Shown piece after piece: positions 1 through 12,313 of a stretch of DNA of 64,000 bases. The stretch is from Cymodocea nodosa (Eukaryota; Streptophyta; Magnoliopsida; Alismatales; Cymodoceaceae): positions 8,900,501 to 8,964,500 of the forward strand of contig CM072344.1 of assembly GCA_036874045.1 (NCBI GenBank), in the 5' to 3' direction. The translations under genes were made by a program, and so were the position numbers. A model generated the notes under the pieces. The model did not search any database and was not told the DNA's origin. It worked only from the letters and a program-made list of their open reading frames with translations. Position 1 is the stretch's first letter. Each line of letters opens with the position of its first letter.

Positions 1-537
1 CTTCATGCGGTCGACAACATTACAAGTATGGAAGCAAGATTACAAGCTGCTCTGAAAAAAATTGAAGAATTACAACCATATGAGGATGTACAAGCTATGG
101 GGTCGGGAATGAGAAACAACCAATACTATAACCCCGGATGGAGAAACCATCCTAACTTTAGTTGGAGGAACCAAGATTATGTGAGAGAAAATGCGCCGGA
201 GCAACATCATTTCGGAGCTAGTTTGAGCCAACAGCCCCAACTGCAAGTTCCTGCCCTTCCTGCACCAAACACACAATCAAACATTAATGCTGATATGGAA
301 CGTAGAATGGCGAAAATGGAGGAAGGGATTCAAACTTTGCTAACTAAGATGGGACCAATGCTAGCGGAGCACTCTCAGGCAATCAAGGGAATTGAGGCTC
401 AGTTAGAACATTTATCTATTGGAAATCGGGAGCATGGATCTTTGCCAAGTCAGCTGGCACTGAACCCACGAAATGCTAGTGGTAGTAACCAGTTTGGAGG
501 ACACACGAATGCAAGCTCAAGTGCCCCTCCATCTTGA
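1..537 (+). CDS. gag: Gag polyprotein C-terminal part, Athila-type (partial)
   Basis: The frame is open from base 1 to a TGA at 535-537, so the N-terminus is missing. Near residues 42-55 is the box NPGWRNHPNFSWRN, characteristic of plant Athila/Tat Gag proteins. It is followed by a Gln/Pro-rich linker and a coiled-coil-like stretch containing MERRMAKMEEGIQTLL. The usual Athila word before the Gag-protease junction (here GSLPSQ) is present, but the protein stops about 30 residues later instead of running on into protease. Gag forms the virus-like particle in the cytoplasm and packages element RNA. Without pol, the element would depend on an autonomous relative. Confidence 0.8.
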   Translation, partial: LHAVDNITSMEARLQAALKKIEELQPYEDVQAMGSGMRNNQYYNPGWRNHPNFSWRNQDYVRENAPEQHHFGASLSQQPQLQVPALPAPNTQSNINADMERRMAKMEEGIQTLLTKMGPMLAEHSQAIKGIEAQLEHLSIGNREHGSLPSQLALNPRNASGSNQFGGHTNASSSAPPS

Positions 538-2374
538 TTGTATCTATATTTTATTTCTATACATAATTATCTTATATATGTTTTTCATTGTTAAATTCCT
601 ATTTGATATGTGTGTTAGTTTTGTAGTGTTTGTTTGTTCAACTACAAGCCAGGTACGCATCCCTTATCCTTATCCTTTACAATGCACTTATATTTTTCAT
701 GTTACAATCTTGTATATTTGCATGTTATCATTTCGTATATACTAGAGCAAATATCATGAGTAATTTTGAAAGTGCATGTAGACTTTAAGGTAGGCATGGG
801 GGGCGGCACTTCGACTTGTAAAGTGTGTTTTATGTTTGTCTTTATCGTCTGCATGTTTTCAACTTAGCTTAGCTATCTCTTTATATTGAGGACAATGCAT
901 AAACTAGGCATGGGGGGGAGGCATTTGACGATAATCTGTGATAGTATATTTATTTTGTTATCATTTTCATGTTATTAGTATGTGTTTTGTTGTTTTTATG
1001 TGGTGTTTAAATTTTTTTGTAATTTTCTGTTTTTAATTGGAACTCAAGTAGTTGAGGTTGCGAAAACTCAAGAGTTGCTATTAAGATTAATGGGATTATC
1101 CCCCATTTACTTTTGAGTGGTATCTCTAGAGCCATATGTGTGGACCTATTATGAGTTCTTTAAAGGAAGATGAGTTTCATGCTGATATGTTTTTAGTTGA
1201 GTCTTCCTAGCTACTTGGATTAATGCCTTGTTCTTTTGCATCCATTTTTGAGTGATCCTAAGCTGAGTGCCACCATAATAAAGGGTTATTCTATGACCTT
1301 AAGGTGAGATAATTTGGATCAGCCCGAACTTTCATGAGAATTTGAAGGTTGTGGTTAGGACAGTTTTCAAGGTTATCACACTTGGTATGCTAAGAATGGT
1401 GTTGAGGTAAGTAGTTGGAGAAATAAGGTGTATACCATTATGAAATTAGTTAGTTTATGAAAAAAAAGAAAAAAGAAAAAGAAAAAAAAGTGTGATTTGA
1501 AAAAAAAAAAAAAGAAAAGAAAAGAGAAGAAAAGAAAAATAGAAAAAAAAGAAGAGAGAAAAATATGAAAAAAAAGAAGAAGGAAAGAAAGCAATAAAGT
1601 AAATAAGTGAGTTTGTAGTCCAAAGGGGAGTGAATAAAGTTTTCCTTTTGTTATCAAATTTTCCTTTCTTGAGTGTTGGGGGTTTGGCATATCAAGTGTG
1701 GTACCTTGTCAACTTGGACTAGACATTTTCCAATAGTTCTCATAGGAAGGAAGGAATCACTACCTACTATTTTGTGGCTATTGAACTTGTCCATTATCGT
1801 ATGCTTTATATTCTCTTATGTGTAGTGAGGGTGAGAATCTTCTTGATGCAAGGCAAATGGTCCTAGTGGACAGGTGACTCCTGGAGCATGTTAGTGTTGG
1901 CTTGTTGGAATTTAAAGGACTTGTGAGTTATCTTTCTTTTTGAGCCACCACCAATGCCCAAAGACCTTGATAGTGGTGATTGAGCCTAGCAACCTTGCAC
2001 TTGAGCTTTAATCTCTCTCTTGTTTTATGTTTGTGTACTTTCTTTTTAGTGTTTTAATGTGTTATGTATGGATTTTACATGGTTTTACTATGGTTTTGTT
2101 TTGTTTTGTCTTCATTTGTTTTGATTTAGACTTTGTGGGTATGTCTTCTGCAAACCCTCCGGAGACAACACTCTGCCACTAGGGTGACCTAGGGGTTTAA
2201 CGGCTTGTTGCATAAGCTAAATGCAGCCGCGATTCCTGCAAAAGTGAGTTAGGATTTATATTTTTAGTAGTTAGTTTTGTTTTAAAATAAGTATGCCACC
2301 TTGTCAATTGTGTTTATCTTTTAGACTTCTAGCTAGTTATGCTAGGGACTAGCATAATTTAGGCTTGGGGGTTT
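538..2374 (+). other. 3' noncoding region of the gag-only element
   Basis: There is no credible gene here. Two G-runs preceded by GGCATGG lie near 793-803 and 907-918. The second follows the words TTGAGGACAATGC (about 882-894), a combination that recurs on the minus strand at about 15516-15556 in Athila element 2. A long A/G-only tract runs from about 1457 to 1600. A polypurine tract with GGGGG at 2363-2371 ends just before the LTR start at 2375 and is the likely plus-strand primer. Confidence 0.65.
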
Positions 2375-4412
2375 TGTAGAGTCATAATTTATGCATATTT
2401 TATATAGTTAAGTGATGCATTTTAGGTGTTTAAAGTCATATACTCATAAGTGTTTAATGAAGATTTAAGTTATAATGCATTCTGGGCAAATAATGTAGTT
2501 ATAGGCTTAAATGAAGAAAGTAATGCATAAATGAGACTCTATTTGTTATTTAGCATTTCATGAAAACACATTTACATCTTGGTGGCAATACAATTGCATT
2601 TTATTAAGTAGATTAAATTTACTCTAGCACTTAGGATTAATTATTTAAATAAGTACATGGGTATTTTTGGAATTCAATGAAAAATGTGATTTTTGGCCCT
2701 TTTGAAGTATCCATGTTTAGGAATATATTTTATCTTATTTCTTGAGTGTTTTAATGTATTTGTTTGAGTTTTATAGGTTGAAGAATAAGAAAAATAAAGC
2801 AAATCAAGATAGGAGGAATCTTGGCCCTTAGATTGAAGATCAAAGGTGGAGATCAAGTTCCACCACTTGGAGCCTCTATAAAAAGAGAGGCAAGGCCAAC
2901 AAATCCCTCCTCTTGGACGAGCTTTCCCCCATTCCAGCCCTTGAAAGTCGTCAGCCCCTCTCCCTCCCTCAAGATTTGTGAAAGGTGGTGTTCCTCCCCC
3001 CTCTCATGGAGCTCCAAGGTGGAAGACAAGGTTCGGCCAATCTCTTCTTCTCCTCTCTTGGTGGTTGCTAGTAGGAGGACGGCTAGGGCATCTTTTCCAG
3101 ACCTTGTGGGTGCTATTTGGAGCACATCTGAAGTCTTGCAACTGTCTCCCCTCTTCTGTGGACCAGTCCTAGTAGAAGAAAGGCAAGGGTTGTGGACTTT
3201 AGGTAGATGACTACTTGTTTCTTGGTGTTTGGTGGTGTTTGAAGACCTCCCGCTTCCAGAAGAGAACTTGTGTGGTGATAGCCACGAATTTCTTGGCTAG
3301 GAGTACGGCTAGGAGCACATCTCATGCACCATTCTTCTCCAAAACAAGTTTGCACTTCAAGGTAAAAAGGGTTGTATTGGTTTAGCTCTTTAGGTTTTCA
3401 TTTTCTTGTTTAAAGTTGAGTTATTTGTAATTTCAATAGGGTAGTTGTAGTTTTAGGTTTAGTTGTAATGTTACATTGTAGTTTAATCATAGAAATTTCA
3501 TTTCAGCAGTTTATTATGTTTATTTTGAATGAATGGAAACGAATTTGGGTATGAATCTTGTGCATATGTGAATATGTGTATGCTAACAAACTAATTTGTG
3601 GATGTTGATCGTCGGTTTAGAATCCTGTAAATTTGACCATTTTGTTTAGGCCGTAACTCATTGGTCCAGTGATGTTTTGCTTTAGTTTTTGATTCTATTT
3701 TGTAGAGCTTTGATGTACTTTACTCCTGTATAGTTTTTAGAATTTTTCCAATCGAGTTTTATAGGTTGTCCAATTTATTTCGTTGATGTTGCATCTAGCG
3801 CATCCTAGCGTTTTTTGCCCAATTTTTGCTTCAGTGCCGAATTCGATATCCTTTTATCTACAGCACAAAATCGACCTCTGTAAATTTTTTATGTTAGATA
3901 AATGAGTTAAGTTTCGAAGAACGTTGATTTTGCAGACTTTCGTGAAGATTTGAAAATCTTATGCCGTTTTTAGTAACTGTGCGCAATTCAGGGATGTTAG
4001 TTGCTAGTTTGCGCATTTATAGGAAAAGCATTGCCGACGCTTGACTATTTCAGATCCTTTAACGAAATTAGTGGAGTTGTAAAGTTAATCCAATGAATAC
4101 TCAGTATGATATTTTTACTGTATTTTACCATTGAGATACTGAGAGGAGGATATGTGTGAAGTTGACTGAATTTCGAGATTCTGTGCTGTAGTGATTTAGT
4201 GTTTTATGAATGAAAATGAGGAATTTGTACTCTATTGAGTGAATTTTTGATAAGTTTTGAATCACTTGTAATTATTATTGTTTTTGCACCTTAGAAATAT
4301 TTTGTAAAAGCCAAATCCTTGTGGATTCGACTTGTACTCACTAGAGTACATTACAATTGCACCGTGCGCTTGCGGTTATTTTAAAATGAGTTTTGAGTTT
4401 AATGTTTTATCA
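2375..4412 (+). repeat. 3' LTR, Athila-type family 1
   Basis: The LTR starts TGTAGAGTCATAATTTATGC directly after the PPT and ends near ...TTTTATCA at 4412. The last 90 bases contain the words GGATTCGACTTG and ACCGTGCGCTTGCGGT, shared in reverse with the solo LTR at 61809-63965. A TATA box at about 2877-2884 sits in the loop of a perfect 6-bp inverted repeat (GCCTCT 2872-2877, AGAGGC 2886-2891). The 3' boundary is set by homology with the solo LTR and is good to a few bases. Short ORFs on both strands inside it are not genes. Confidence 0.8.
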
Positions 4413-4910
4413 TTTTGGTCCCTTTGTGAGTTTTAAGATCTTATTTTGGGGACAACAAAAACCTCAACAGTATTACTTGCTTGATTCATTAAACAATACA
4501 TTTTTCTGTAAATGTGTTCAATTATTATTCTTGTTTACAGAAAGAGTTGTTGTAAATATATCTCTTATATATATATATTTTCTGTAATTATCTTTTTGAT
4601 TAATGACAAAAAGGGGGAGAAATATTATAAAAAGATGATTACGATCTTAATTGCATATATATTATAAAAGGAGATGATATTTAAATGATTATTGTAATCT
4701 TACAGATGATAATTAGAAAACTGATACTTATATAATTATTGACATCTGAGAGGTAAAATTTGCACAAACAATAGAAATAAGCTTAAGTGAACTTAAGTCA
4801 ACAAACAAGTTTGTTGAATTAAAAGTTAACCCAACAAAGGTGCTTTGTTGAGTTAAACATATTTCATAATTGATTTAATATGGTTTTGTCAACATCGAAA
4901 AGGGGGAGAT
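4413..4910 (+). other. Sirevirus 3' UTR remnant with two polypurine tracts
   Basis: From about 4453 this matches the 3' UTR downstream of the accessory gene in Sirevirus A (from about 41690) and Sirevirus B (about 50110, reversed). A deletion joins the end of the CAA-rich accessory tail to the UTR. It contains an internal purine tract with AAAAAGGGGGAG at 4607-4618 and the terminal PPT at 4898-4910 that abuts the LTR. The first 40 bases after the Athila LTR end are not identified. Confidence 0.7.
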
Positions 4911-6588
4911 TGTTGAGTATTTTGTTTTGATGATGTGTGCTGAATGAAAAATAATTATATTTGCTCAATTACTATTGCTTGTGAAAAGAAATTAAAATCA
5001 TCAATTAATACAGAAAAAGCTTACTGACATAAATACTTGTCTGTATTGGATCTGAAGTTAATAACTAGTCATTTCATTGCATTAATTTCTCATTTAACTA
5101 AACGTTAAGTTAACGTGTGTTTTTATTGAAAAGCATGTTATGTTTTAAAGTTATATCTTTTGTATCATGAACAGTGCACGTTTAGACAACTCGTTAAGTT
5201 AAAGTTTTGTTTGTATAGAGGTCACGTGAGAACTCGTTAAGTTAGAGGCTTAAAGGTTAAAATAGGTCACATGATAACTCGTTAAGTTAGTGAGTAAAAG
5301 AAGAGATGAACTCGTTAAGTTAGTGTTATACATAGTGAAATTATAAGTTACGAATGTTGTATTGTATTACGTGAGGTGCACATGTTTAACTCGTTAAGTT
5401 AACATAACTAAACATGTTGAGTTGCTATATTGAACACTAAGGCAACGCGTTAGGTTAGCGTTATAAACTTAAGTTGTTATTTTTGCACGTGATAAAATTC
5501 TTATTATAAAAACATTTGTTTATTACTGAATCAGTGAGTTAAAGAGTTTTTCGGGGACTTACAACCGTAACTATCTGAAACTTAAACTGTTTTCGGTGAG
5601 TTATCGTTTAACCTTCCGAAAGAAAGGTTAAGCTGGTTCGTTGAGTTAGCATAACACCACGAACTTAGTTCGTTGAGTTAGCTATAGTAATTGTCACATG
5701 AAATGGCACATGAGGAACTTGTTAAGTTAGAAACATTAAGTTATATATACTTGTGTTAGTCGTTTAGTTAACATTAAAGTAACGACTTATTATTACACTT
5801 GATGGAAAATTCTTTGGACGAGAAAGTTTATTTTGCAGGAAAATTTTCAAAGATCTAGGACTGACGATTAAAGAAAATTTGAAATATAAACGTGGGTCAT
5901 AACGTGTGTGTTTTGATGAAGGAAAAAGAAAAGACATGGAGAAGTGGAAAACTGGTAGTGATTAAACGTGAAGGATATGCATGAAATGAAGATATAGTAT
6001 AAAAGGTATAGAATTCTCGTTGATCAAACTATCCCTACACACCAAAAGAAAAATCTTTTTCAGGGATCAAAAACACCTCTTCGGGGAAAATCTCTTAGGT
6101 GGAAGAAAATTCAGTGAAGCAGAAAAGGTGAAATTTATGTTATTGAAGATTTGAAGTATCAGGTGGAAGAAAATTCAGTGAAGCAGAACAAGGTATTATT
6201 TATGTCACTGAAGATTTAAAGTATCAAAAGAAAGTAAATTTGGTGGAGCAGAGAAAGACAAGATAGTAGTCATTGAAGAATTGTTGAAGAAGAAAAAGAA
6301 GAAGAAGAAAGATCTCAAACAGGGAGAAATGTTTTAAATTCTACAAATTAGTTTTCTCTGTTTGTAGTTATGAAATTGTTTAGATGATACATGGTATCGA
6401 GTTATAATTGCATCTACAATTTCTGAGGAGAATTGAATTGTATAGTGTAATTGAAACCTTGAATAAAAATGATTTTATGAAAACAATGTCTCGACTTGTT
6501 TTTGAGTTTTAAAGTTTCAATTATATTTCAGAAAATATTAAAAATACACAATTCACCCCCCCCTCTTGTGTAGCCATACGATCCTACA
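4911..6588 (+). repeat. Sirevirus LTR (full copy)
   Basis: It begins TGTTGAGTATTTTGTTTTGA after the PPT and ends CACCCCCCC...GATCCTACA. It has many copies of the word CTCGTTAAGTTA (about 5190-5760), CACGTG boxes, a TATA box TATAAAAGG at 5998-6006, and a purine-rich R/U5 region. The segment containing GGTGGAAGAAAATTCAGTG is tandemly duplicated within about 6098-6190. It is the 3' LTR of a mostly deleted element. Confidence 0.88.
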
Positions 6589-7724
6589 CACGTAGTGAAA
6601 TTATAAGTTACGAATGTTATATTGTATCACGTGAGGTGCACATGTTTAACTCGTTAAGTTAACATAACTAAATGCATTGAGTTGCTATATTGAACACTAA
6701 GGCAACACATTAGGTTAGCGTTAGAAAACTTAAGTTGTTATTTTTGCATGTGGTAAAATTCTTATTATAAAAATATTTGTTTATTACTAGTTCATTGAGT
6801 TATCTGTAACACCACGAAAATGGTTTGTTGAGTTAGTGTAACACCACGAAAATGGTTCGTTGAGTTAGTGTAACACTATGGAGATAGTTCATTGAGTTAG
6901 CTACAGTACTTGTCACATGAGTTGGCACATGAGGAACTCGTTAAGTTAGAAATGTTAAGTTATATATATATACTTGTGTTACTCGTTTAGTTAACATTAA
7001 AGTAACGACTTCTTATTACACTTGATAAAAGATTTTGGAAGAGAAAGTTTATTTTGCAGGAAATTTTTCAAAGATCCAAGATTGATGATTAAAGAAAATT
7101 TGAAATGTAAACGTGAGTTAGAATGTGTGTATTTCGATGAAGGAAAAAGAAAAGACGTGAAGAAGTGGAAAACTGGTAGTGATTAAACGTGGAGGATATG
7201 CATGAAATGAAGATACAATATAAAAGGCATATAATTCTCGTTGATCAGTTATCCTTGCACACTAAAAGAAAAATCTTTTCAGGGATCAAAAACACCTCTT
7301 CGGGGAAAAGCTCTCAAGTGGAAGAAAATTCAATGAAGCAGAAAAGGTTAGATTTATATCACTGAAGATTTAAAGTATCAGAAGAAAGCAAATTTGGTGA
7401 AGTAGAGAAAGACAAGATATTCATTACTGAAGAATTGCTGAAGAAGAAGAAAGATCTCAAACAGGGAGAAATGTTTTAAATTTCGTAAATTACTTTTCTC
7501 TATTTGTAGTTATGAAATTGTATAGATGAAACATGGTATCGATATATAATTGCATCTACAATTTCTGAGGAGAATTGAATTGTATAGTGTAATTGAAACC
7601 TTGAATAAAAATGATTTTATGAAAACAGTGTCTTGACCTGTTTTCGAGATTTAAAGTTTCAATTATATTCGAAAATGTTGAAAAACACAATTCACCCCCT
7701 CTTGTGTAGCCATACGATCCTACA
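6589..7724 (+). repeat. Sirevirus LTR, 5'-truncated tandem copy
   Basis: It follows the full LTR at 6588 without any internal sequence and lacks about the first 420 bases of the family LTR. It ends with the same terminus, CATACGATCCTACA, at 7724. Base 7725 onward is Athila accessory-gene sequence on the minus strand. The tandem arrangement suggests unequal recombination or a deletion between LTRs. Confidence 0.85.
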
Positions 7725-9391
7725 AGAAGCTCTGGTATTATCTGTACATTAGCTTGCTCCACGTTAAAAATTAACTTTCCTTCTTCTTCCCTCAAGTTTG
7801 CATAAAAGCAAGGTACTAGATTCTCGAATATTACATGTCCTTTCTGTTGAGAAATAAATTATAGTAGACCTTGGAACTCAAATAATTCTTTAATTTCCTA
7901 CATACCGTCCTAGTTTACTAGTCTATTGTATATAATATCATAACTCCGAATCTCTTGATATTTGTTGTATGCTTCGTGACTCCAAAAGTGTACTTCATTT
8001 AGAACTGTTGCTTCAACTAGGTCAGGAATTTGAATTTGTTGCTCTAGAGGGGTTTGTTCTTGATGTTCTTCTTCAATGTGTTGAACTTGAATTTATTGGA
8101 AATGATCCGGAGATTCTTACATTTCAACCTCTCTTTCTATCTATGGTGGAGAGCTGGCAAAACTCTCCACTCTTCTTTCTTGAATCCTCTCTAAAATTTG
8201 CTGAAGAGTCTCTCCCTCTTCAGTGGAATCTATCGAGATATTTCCTTCTTGTTCCATATGCTCTTGTTCAACTTCTTGTTCAATGTCTTCCCTTTCTTCT
8301 TCCTCCTGACTACCAATCTGCATTGTCACTGTTCTTTCTGATTCTATGGCAGACTAGGATGGAGTCATAGGCAAATCAGCTTCTACCTTAATTTCAACTT
8401 CTTCTGTTTGTATAGGCTGTAGACTAATTTCATCCTATTTTTCTTCTTCTCTTTGCTTTTGCTATTGCTGCTCCTCCTTAGATTTGGATAGCAGGTCTAC
8501 AAAAATGGGCTTTGTAGACCCTTCTAATATTTTTAGCTCAATTTTAATCTCTACAAGAGCTTCAAGCACTATCTCTTTTCCTTTCCTTCTTCTAAATAGT
8601 TGTGTCTAGTCTTCCTCTTCCTCTTTTGCGATTAAATCTACAAAAATAGGCTCTGTACGCCCTCGAGCCATAGGTACTGGCTCTTCCTATTTTACTTTTT
8701 CTATCACTACTAGTCTCGAAGGATCAGCTTTAGTTTCTTTTGCAACCATTGATCAGGCTACTTCCTAATGCTGCTCTACTTTAATTTTATATTGAGCCCT
8801 CAACTTTTCTTCAACCCTCCTTTTCTTTATGGTGTTATATAGAATATGTGCCTTGACCATAGCCATTTCTTCATCATCTCCTTGGTCTTTTGCTATTTTG
8901 ACCAAGCTAGCAAACTCTTTATCCTCTTCTTTAGTTCTCGGTTAAGCAATTATTATTCGTGGTAATGGCTCTGTTGGTGGAACTAAAGGTTCTGCTTATT
9001 GTGCATCTACAGTTGACATTTCTATTGTTGGTTCTTCAGCTGCTTTCCTTTGTTGCTCCCAGATTGCCCACTAGGCAAGTCCACCAATATGTTGTACGAA
9101 CCATAATTTAGACTTGCGTTGGATCAATTCTAGGGCAACTTCGGTTTTTGACCTAATTTTTCTTTCTTTGTTGACTACAACTTCTGTTGCTACTTTTATC
9201 CTCATTTCCATAATCTGAGGTATGGTAATATCTAAATCTACTAAGACTTTCCTCTAGTAGAAAATGTCAGATTCTACCTTTTGGAGTTCTTTTTCCTACG
9301 TTGTGTTCCTGATCTTTTGTCTCGTATGTCATTCTTCTGATTCTTTGAGAAATCTCGTGGTGTCTATTTCCTTCCAGAACTCTAGTGTCAT
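7725..9391 (-). pseudogene. Athila accessory (post-pol) gene, N-terminal two thirds, degenerate
   Basis: This matches 20290-21984 of element 2 along its length, for example the acidic/Gln-rich stretch at 8141-8329 and the word NVEQANVQI near 7750. The probable start is an ATG at 9391-9389, in the position equivalent to the element 2 start. The frame is broken by many stops and shifts. The C-terminal conserved domain is interrupted at 7725 by the Sirevirus LTR. It lies downstream of integrase in the same orientation, the env-like position of Athila elements. I see no signal peptide or membrane segment, so a true envelope function is not supported. Confidence 0.65.
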
Positions 9392-10214
9392 CTTGACTTC
9401 GTGGTGTGATGGAACAGAACAGAATTGCTCTGATATCTACTATTCTAAGTTCTAAATTATTCTACAGATAATGCCCCCAAATCCTAAGTTTTGGTATAAA
9501 TAAACCCTAAGTTTTAGGTAGGTAATCAGGTCATTTTCTTGTGCAAAACTCTCGCTCTCTGACTTACCTCTCCATGGAGTTACGATTAAGTCCACGAATT
9601 AAGTCCGTGGACTTAACTACAATACTCCGTTGAGTTATAGTTAACTCAACGAGGTAAGTTCGTTAACTTATCCTAGACTCAACGGAGTAAGTTCGTTGAG
9701 TTAAGCATAACTGAACGGACTTCCCGTAAAATTATAACTAATAAAAATACTTATAATAATAATTCTTACTTCGGTCTACATCGAAGACTTTCCAATCTAA
9801 CCGACTTTTAATTTTTTCAACATTTTAAAATTTCGGTCAAACCGTTATATTCCTTGGTTGAATCGACATTAAATACCTTTTCTTTTTCTTCTAGTTGAAC
9901 CGATACTATGCTTCGGTAAAACTGACATTTTTACTTAATATAATATATAGATTATTTTTTTATGTTTTGGTCAGGCCGATCGATCTTGTCGATTGAACCA
10001 CAACAATTTTTTTCTTTTAATATATGTTTCGGTAAAACCAATAATTTCTTTTGGTTGAACCGTGACTATATTTAAATAAGTTTTTTTTTTTTACAAAATA
10101 CTTAGATAATTTCTTACCAAGTAGTCCTCTACTCTTACTTCTTCTATAATTCCAAATAAACTTTTTGGAATCTTCAGAATAGGTCTAAGTCTTTGTCTAT
10201 TTACGTTAAATATA
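9392..10214. other. Spacer between integrase and accessory gene with two inverted-repeat word families
   Basis: At 9590-9725 there are repeated TAACTCAACGR / YCGTTGAGTTA words, including the pair at 9628-9637 and 9642-9651. At 9770-10110 there are repeated CGGT-TnA-ACCG words (for example around 9830-9860, 9897-9930 and 10025-10075). The same two clusters in the same order occupy 22140-22550 in element 2. No gene is visible. Confidence 0.6.
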
Positions 10215-12313
10215 TTCTGATTTTTAGGATTTTCAATTTCAATAACTCCATAGGAATAAATATTTCAAATTATATAAGGTCCTGCCCATCTAGATCTTAA
10301 TTTTCTGAGATGGTTATGGAGTCTAGTCATGTAAAGATATACTTCTTGTCCTTTTTCAAAGGTTTTTGGAATAATTTTCTTGTCATGCTAGAACTTCAAT
10401 TTCTCTTTTTCTCTTTTTCTCTTATAGTTTTCGAATAAGCTTCATTCCTAAATTCTTCTAATTCTATCAATTGCATTTTCCTATTTTCAGCAGCTTGATT
10501 TAAATTAGTGTTTAGAGTTTTTAATGCCCAATAAGCTTTATGTTCAATTTCAACTAGTAAATGACAACTTTTTCCATATACTAGCCTAAAAGGTGACATA
10601 CCTAAGCTTGTCTTATAAGCAGTTCTATAAGCCCAAAGTGCATCTATTAAACTATTAGCCCAATCTATTCTAGTAGGATTTACTACTTTTTCTAAAATTA
10701 ACTTAATTTGTTTGTTTGCACTTTCTACTTGTCCACTTACTTGCAGATGATATGATGTTGCAATTTTGTGATTTACTCAATATTTCTTCATTAAGGCTTC
10801 AAAACTTCTATTACAGAAATGAGTTCCTCTATCACTAATAATAGCTTTAGGTATTCTAAATCTAGCAATTATATTAGTTCTTATAAACTATGTTACCACT
10901 TTGTTGTCATTAGTTTTTGTAAGAATAGCTTCTATCTATTTAGATACATAATCCACCCCCAACAATATATAATTAAATTGATTAGACATAAGAAATGGAC
11001 CCATAAAATCTATTCCCCACACATCAAAGATTTCAACCTCAATAATAAAATTCAGAGGCATCATATTCCTCTTTGATATTCTTTCTATTTGTTGACATCT
11101 TAAACACCTTAAGTAGTATTTATGAGCATCTTTGAATAGTGTTGGCCAATAAAAGCCATATTGTAGAATTTTGGCAGTAGTTTTTCATGGACCAAAATAC
11201 CCTCCACATGCTTGGTCATGGCAGAAAGACAATATGCTTTGATATTCAGTTTCTAGAACACACCTCCTTAAAACCAGATCAGGACATTTCTTAAATAAGT
11301 ATGGGTCTTCCTAATAGTAATATTTTACTCTTGAAAAGAACAATTTCTTATCCTGTCTATTCCAATCCTTACGTGTTAAACCAGTAACTAAGTAATTAAC
11401 TATGTCTGCATACTAAGGCATTGTTTTCATGGTCATTAATTGTTCATCAAGAAAATTATCCTTAATTTCAATATTTGATTTTTCTATTTGTAATCTTGAT
11501 AAATGATCTGCTACTATATTCTCACAACCTTTTTATCTTTAATTTCTAGATAAAATTCTTGTAATAATAATATCCATCGGATCAATCTAGGTTTAGTCTC
11601 TTTCTTTGCTATTAATCTAGGTGTTTTAAAGCTGAATGATCCATGTATACTATCACTTTAGCTCTAATCAGATGTAATCTAAATTTTTCTAAGGCAAACA
11701 CAAAAGATAACAGCTCTTTTTCAATAGTTGTATAATTAACTTGAGCATCATTTAATGTTTTGCTTGCATAATGAATCACTTTAGGAGATTTTTCTATCTT
11801 CTGTCTCAACACTGCTCCTACAGCAAAATCAGATGCATCGCACATTAATTCAAATGGATGGCTTCAATCAGCTGCTTGTATTATAGGAGTTGAAATTAAG
11901 CTAGTTTTAAGCTTGAAAAATGCTTCTTTGCAATTTTTATCAAAGTTGAATGGGACATCTTTTAATAGATTCGTTAAAGGTCTAGCTATTTTGCTAAAAT
12001 CTTTAATAAATCTTTTGTAAAATCTAGCATGTCCTAGAAATGATTTAATATCTTTTACTAATTTAGGTTTTGATAGATTAGAAATTACTTCTATTTTAGC
12101 TTTATCTACTTCCAACCCTTTCTTTGAAACGACATGTCCCAAGACTATTCCTTGTTTAACCATGAAGTGACATTTTTCCCAATTTAGAATCAGACTTTTT
12201 TCCACATAGCATTTTAATACTTGGTCTAAATTGTTTAAACACACTTCATATGAAGTTCCATATACAGTAAAATCATCCATAAATATTTCTAAAAAGTCTT
12301 CAATCATTCCAGT
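10215..12313 (-). pseudogene. pol: Athila pol fragment: RT (second half), RNase H, integrase
   Basis: RT: the catalytic box EIFMDDF at about 12255-12275 is the YxDD equivalent, followed by the conserved gypsy connection segment with GHARFYKRFI. RNase H: CDASDFAVGAVL and YASKTLNDAQVNYTT at 11612-11845. Integrase: degenerate zinc-binding and DDE regions from about 11430, and the C-terminal part with [13 protein letters not shown] at 10396-10599. Stops and frameshifts break it in at least five places. It is truncated at 12313 inside RT, just upstream of the catalytic box, by an Athila LTR end. No functional product is expected. Confidence 0.85.

Larger units (their letters stand above)
1..4412 (+). 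mobile_element. 3' part of an Athila-type gag-only LTR retrotransposon
   Basis: The order is gag tail (to 537), long 3' noncoding region, polypurine tract, then a 2.0-kb LTR. No protease, RT or integrase lies between gag and the 3' LTR. This is the layout of non-autonomous gag-only (TR-GAG-like) derivatives of plant Ty3/gypsy elements. The 5' LTR and the first part of gag lie outside the window. Its LTR is related in start, promoter region and end to the solo LTR at 61809-63965. An alternative is an autonomous element that lost pol by deletion, but gag ends in a stop followed by typical Athila 3' UTR words rather than a pol remnant. Confidence 0.75.
7725..12313 (-). mobile_element. Athila copy 1 (truncated at both ends)
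   Basis: A minus-strand Ty3/gypsy fragment. In its own orientation it has RT second half (from 12313), RNase H, integrase, a spacer with inverted-repeat words, and the accessory gene cut off at 7725 by the Sirevirus LTR. It is closely similar to 20290-24765 of element 2. On the right it ends exactly at an LTR terminus (12314) of the same family. The missing gag, PR and first half of RT are exactly the parts present in plus-strand copy 3. Confidence 0.8.

Noticed and set aside
1376..1690. Minus-strand ORF rich in Phe/Leu resembling a membrane protein
   Set aside because: It is an artefact of the A/G-rich tract at about 1457-1600 read in reverse.
2821..3355. Overlapping ORFs of 60-130 codons on both strands in the left LTR
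   Set aside because: They lie across the LTR promoter and R/U5 region, have no recognisable domain, and are not kept in the solo LTR copy.
4413..4452. A target-site duplication for the left Athila LTR or for the Sirevirus remnant
   Set aside because: The 5' side of both elements is missing (outside the window or deleted), so no pair can be compared.
5190..5760. Repeated CTCGTTAAGTTA words at short spacing, at first sight CRISPR-like
   Set aside because: Spacing is irregular, the repeat is short and degenerate, the words sit in an LTR and recur in all LTR copies. The genome is plainly a plant.
8100..8370. Plus-strand ORF of 133 codons
   Set aside because: It is the reverse strand of the acidic accessory gene; the minus-strand reading matches element 2.
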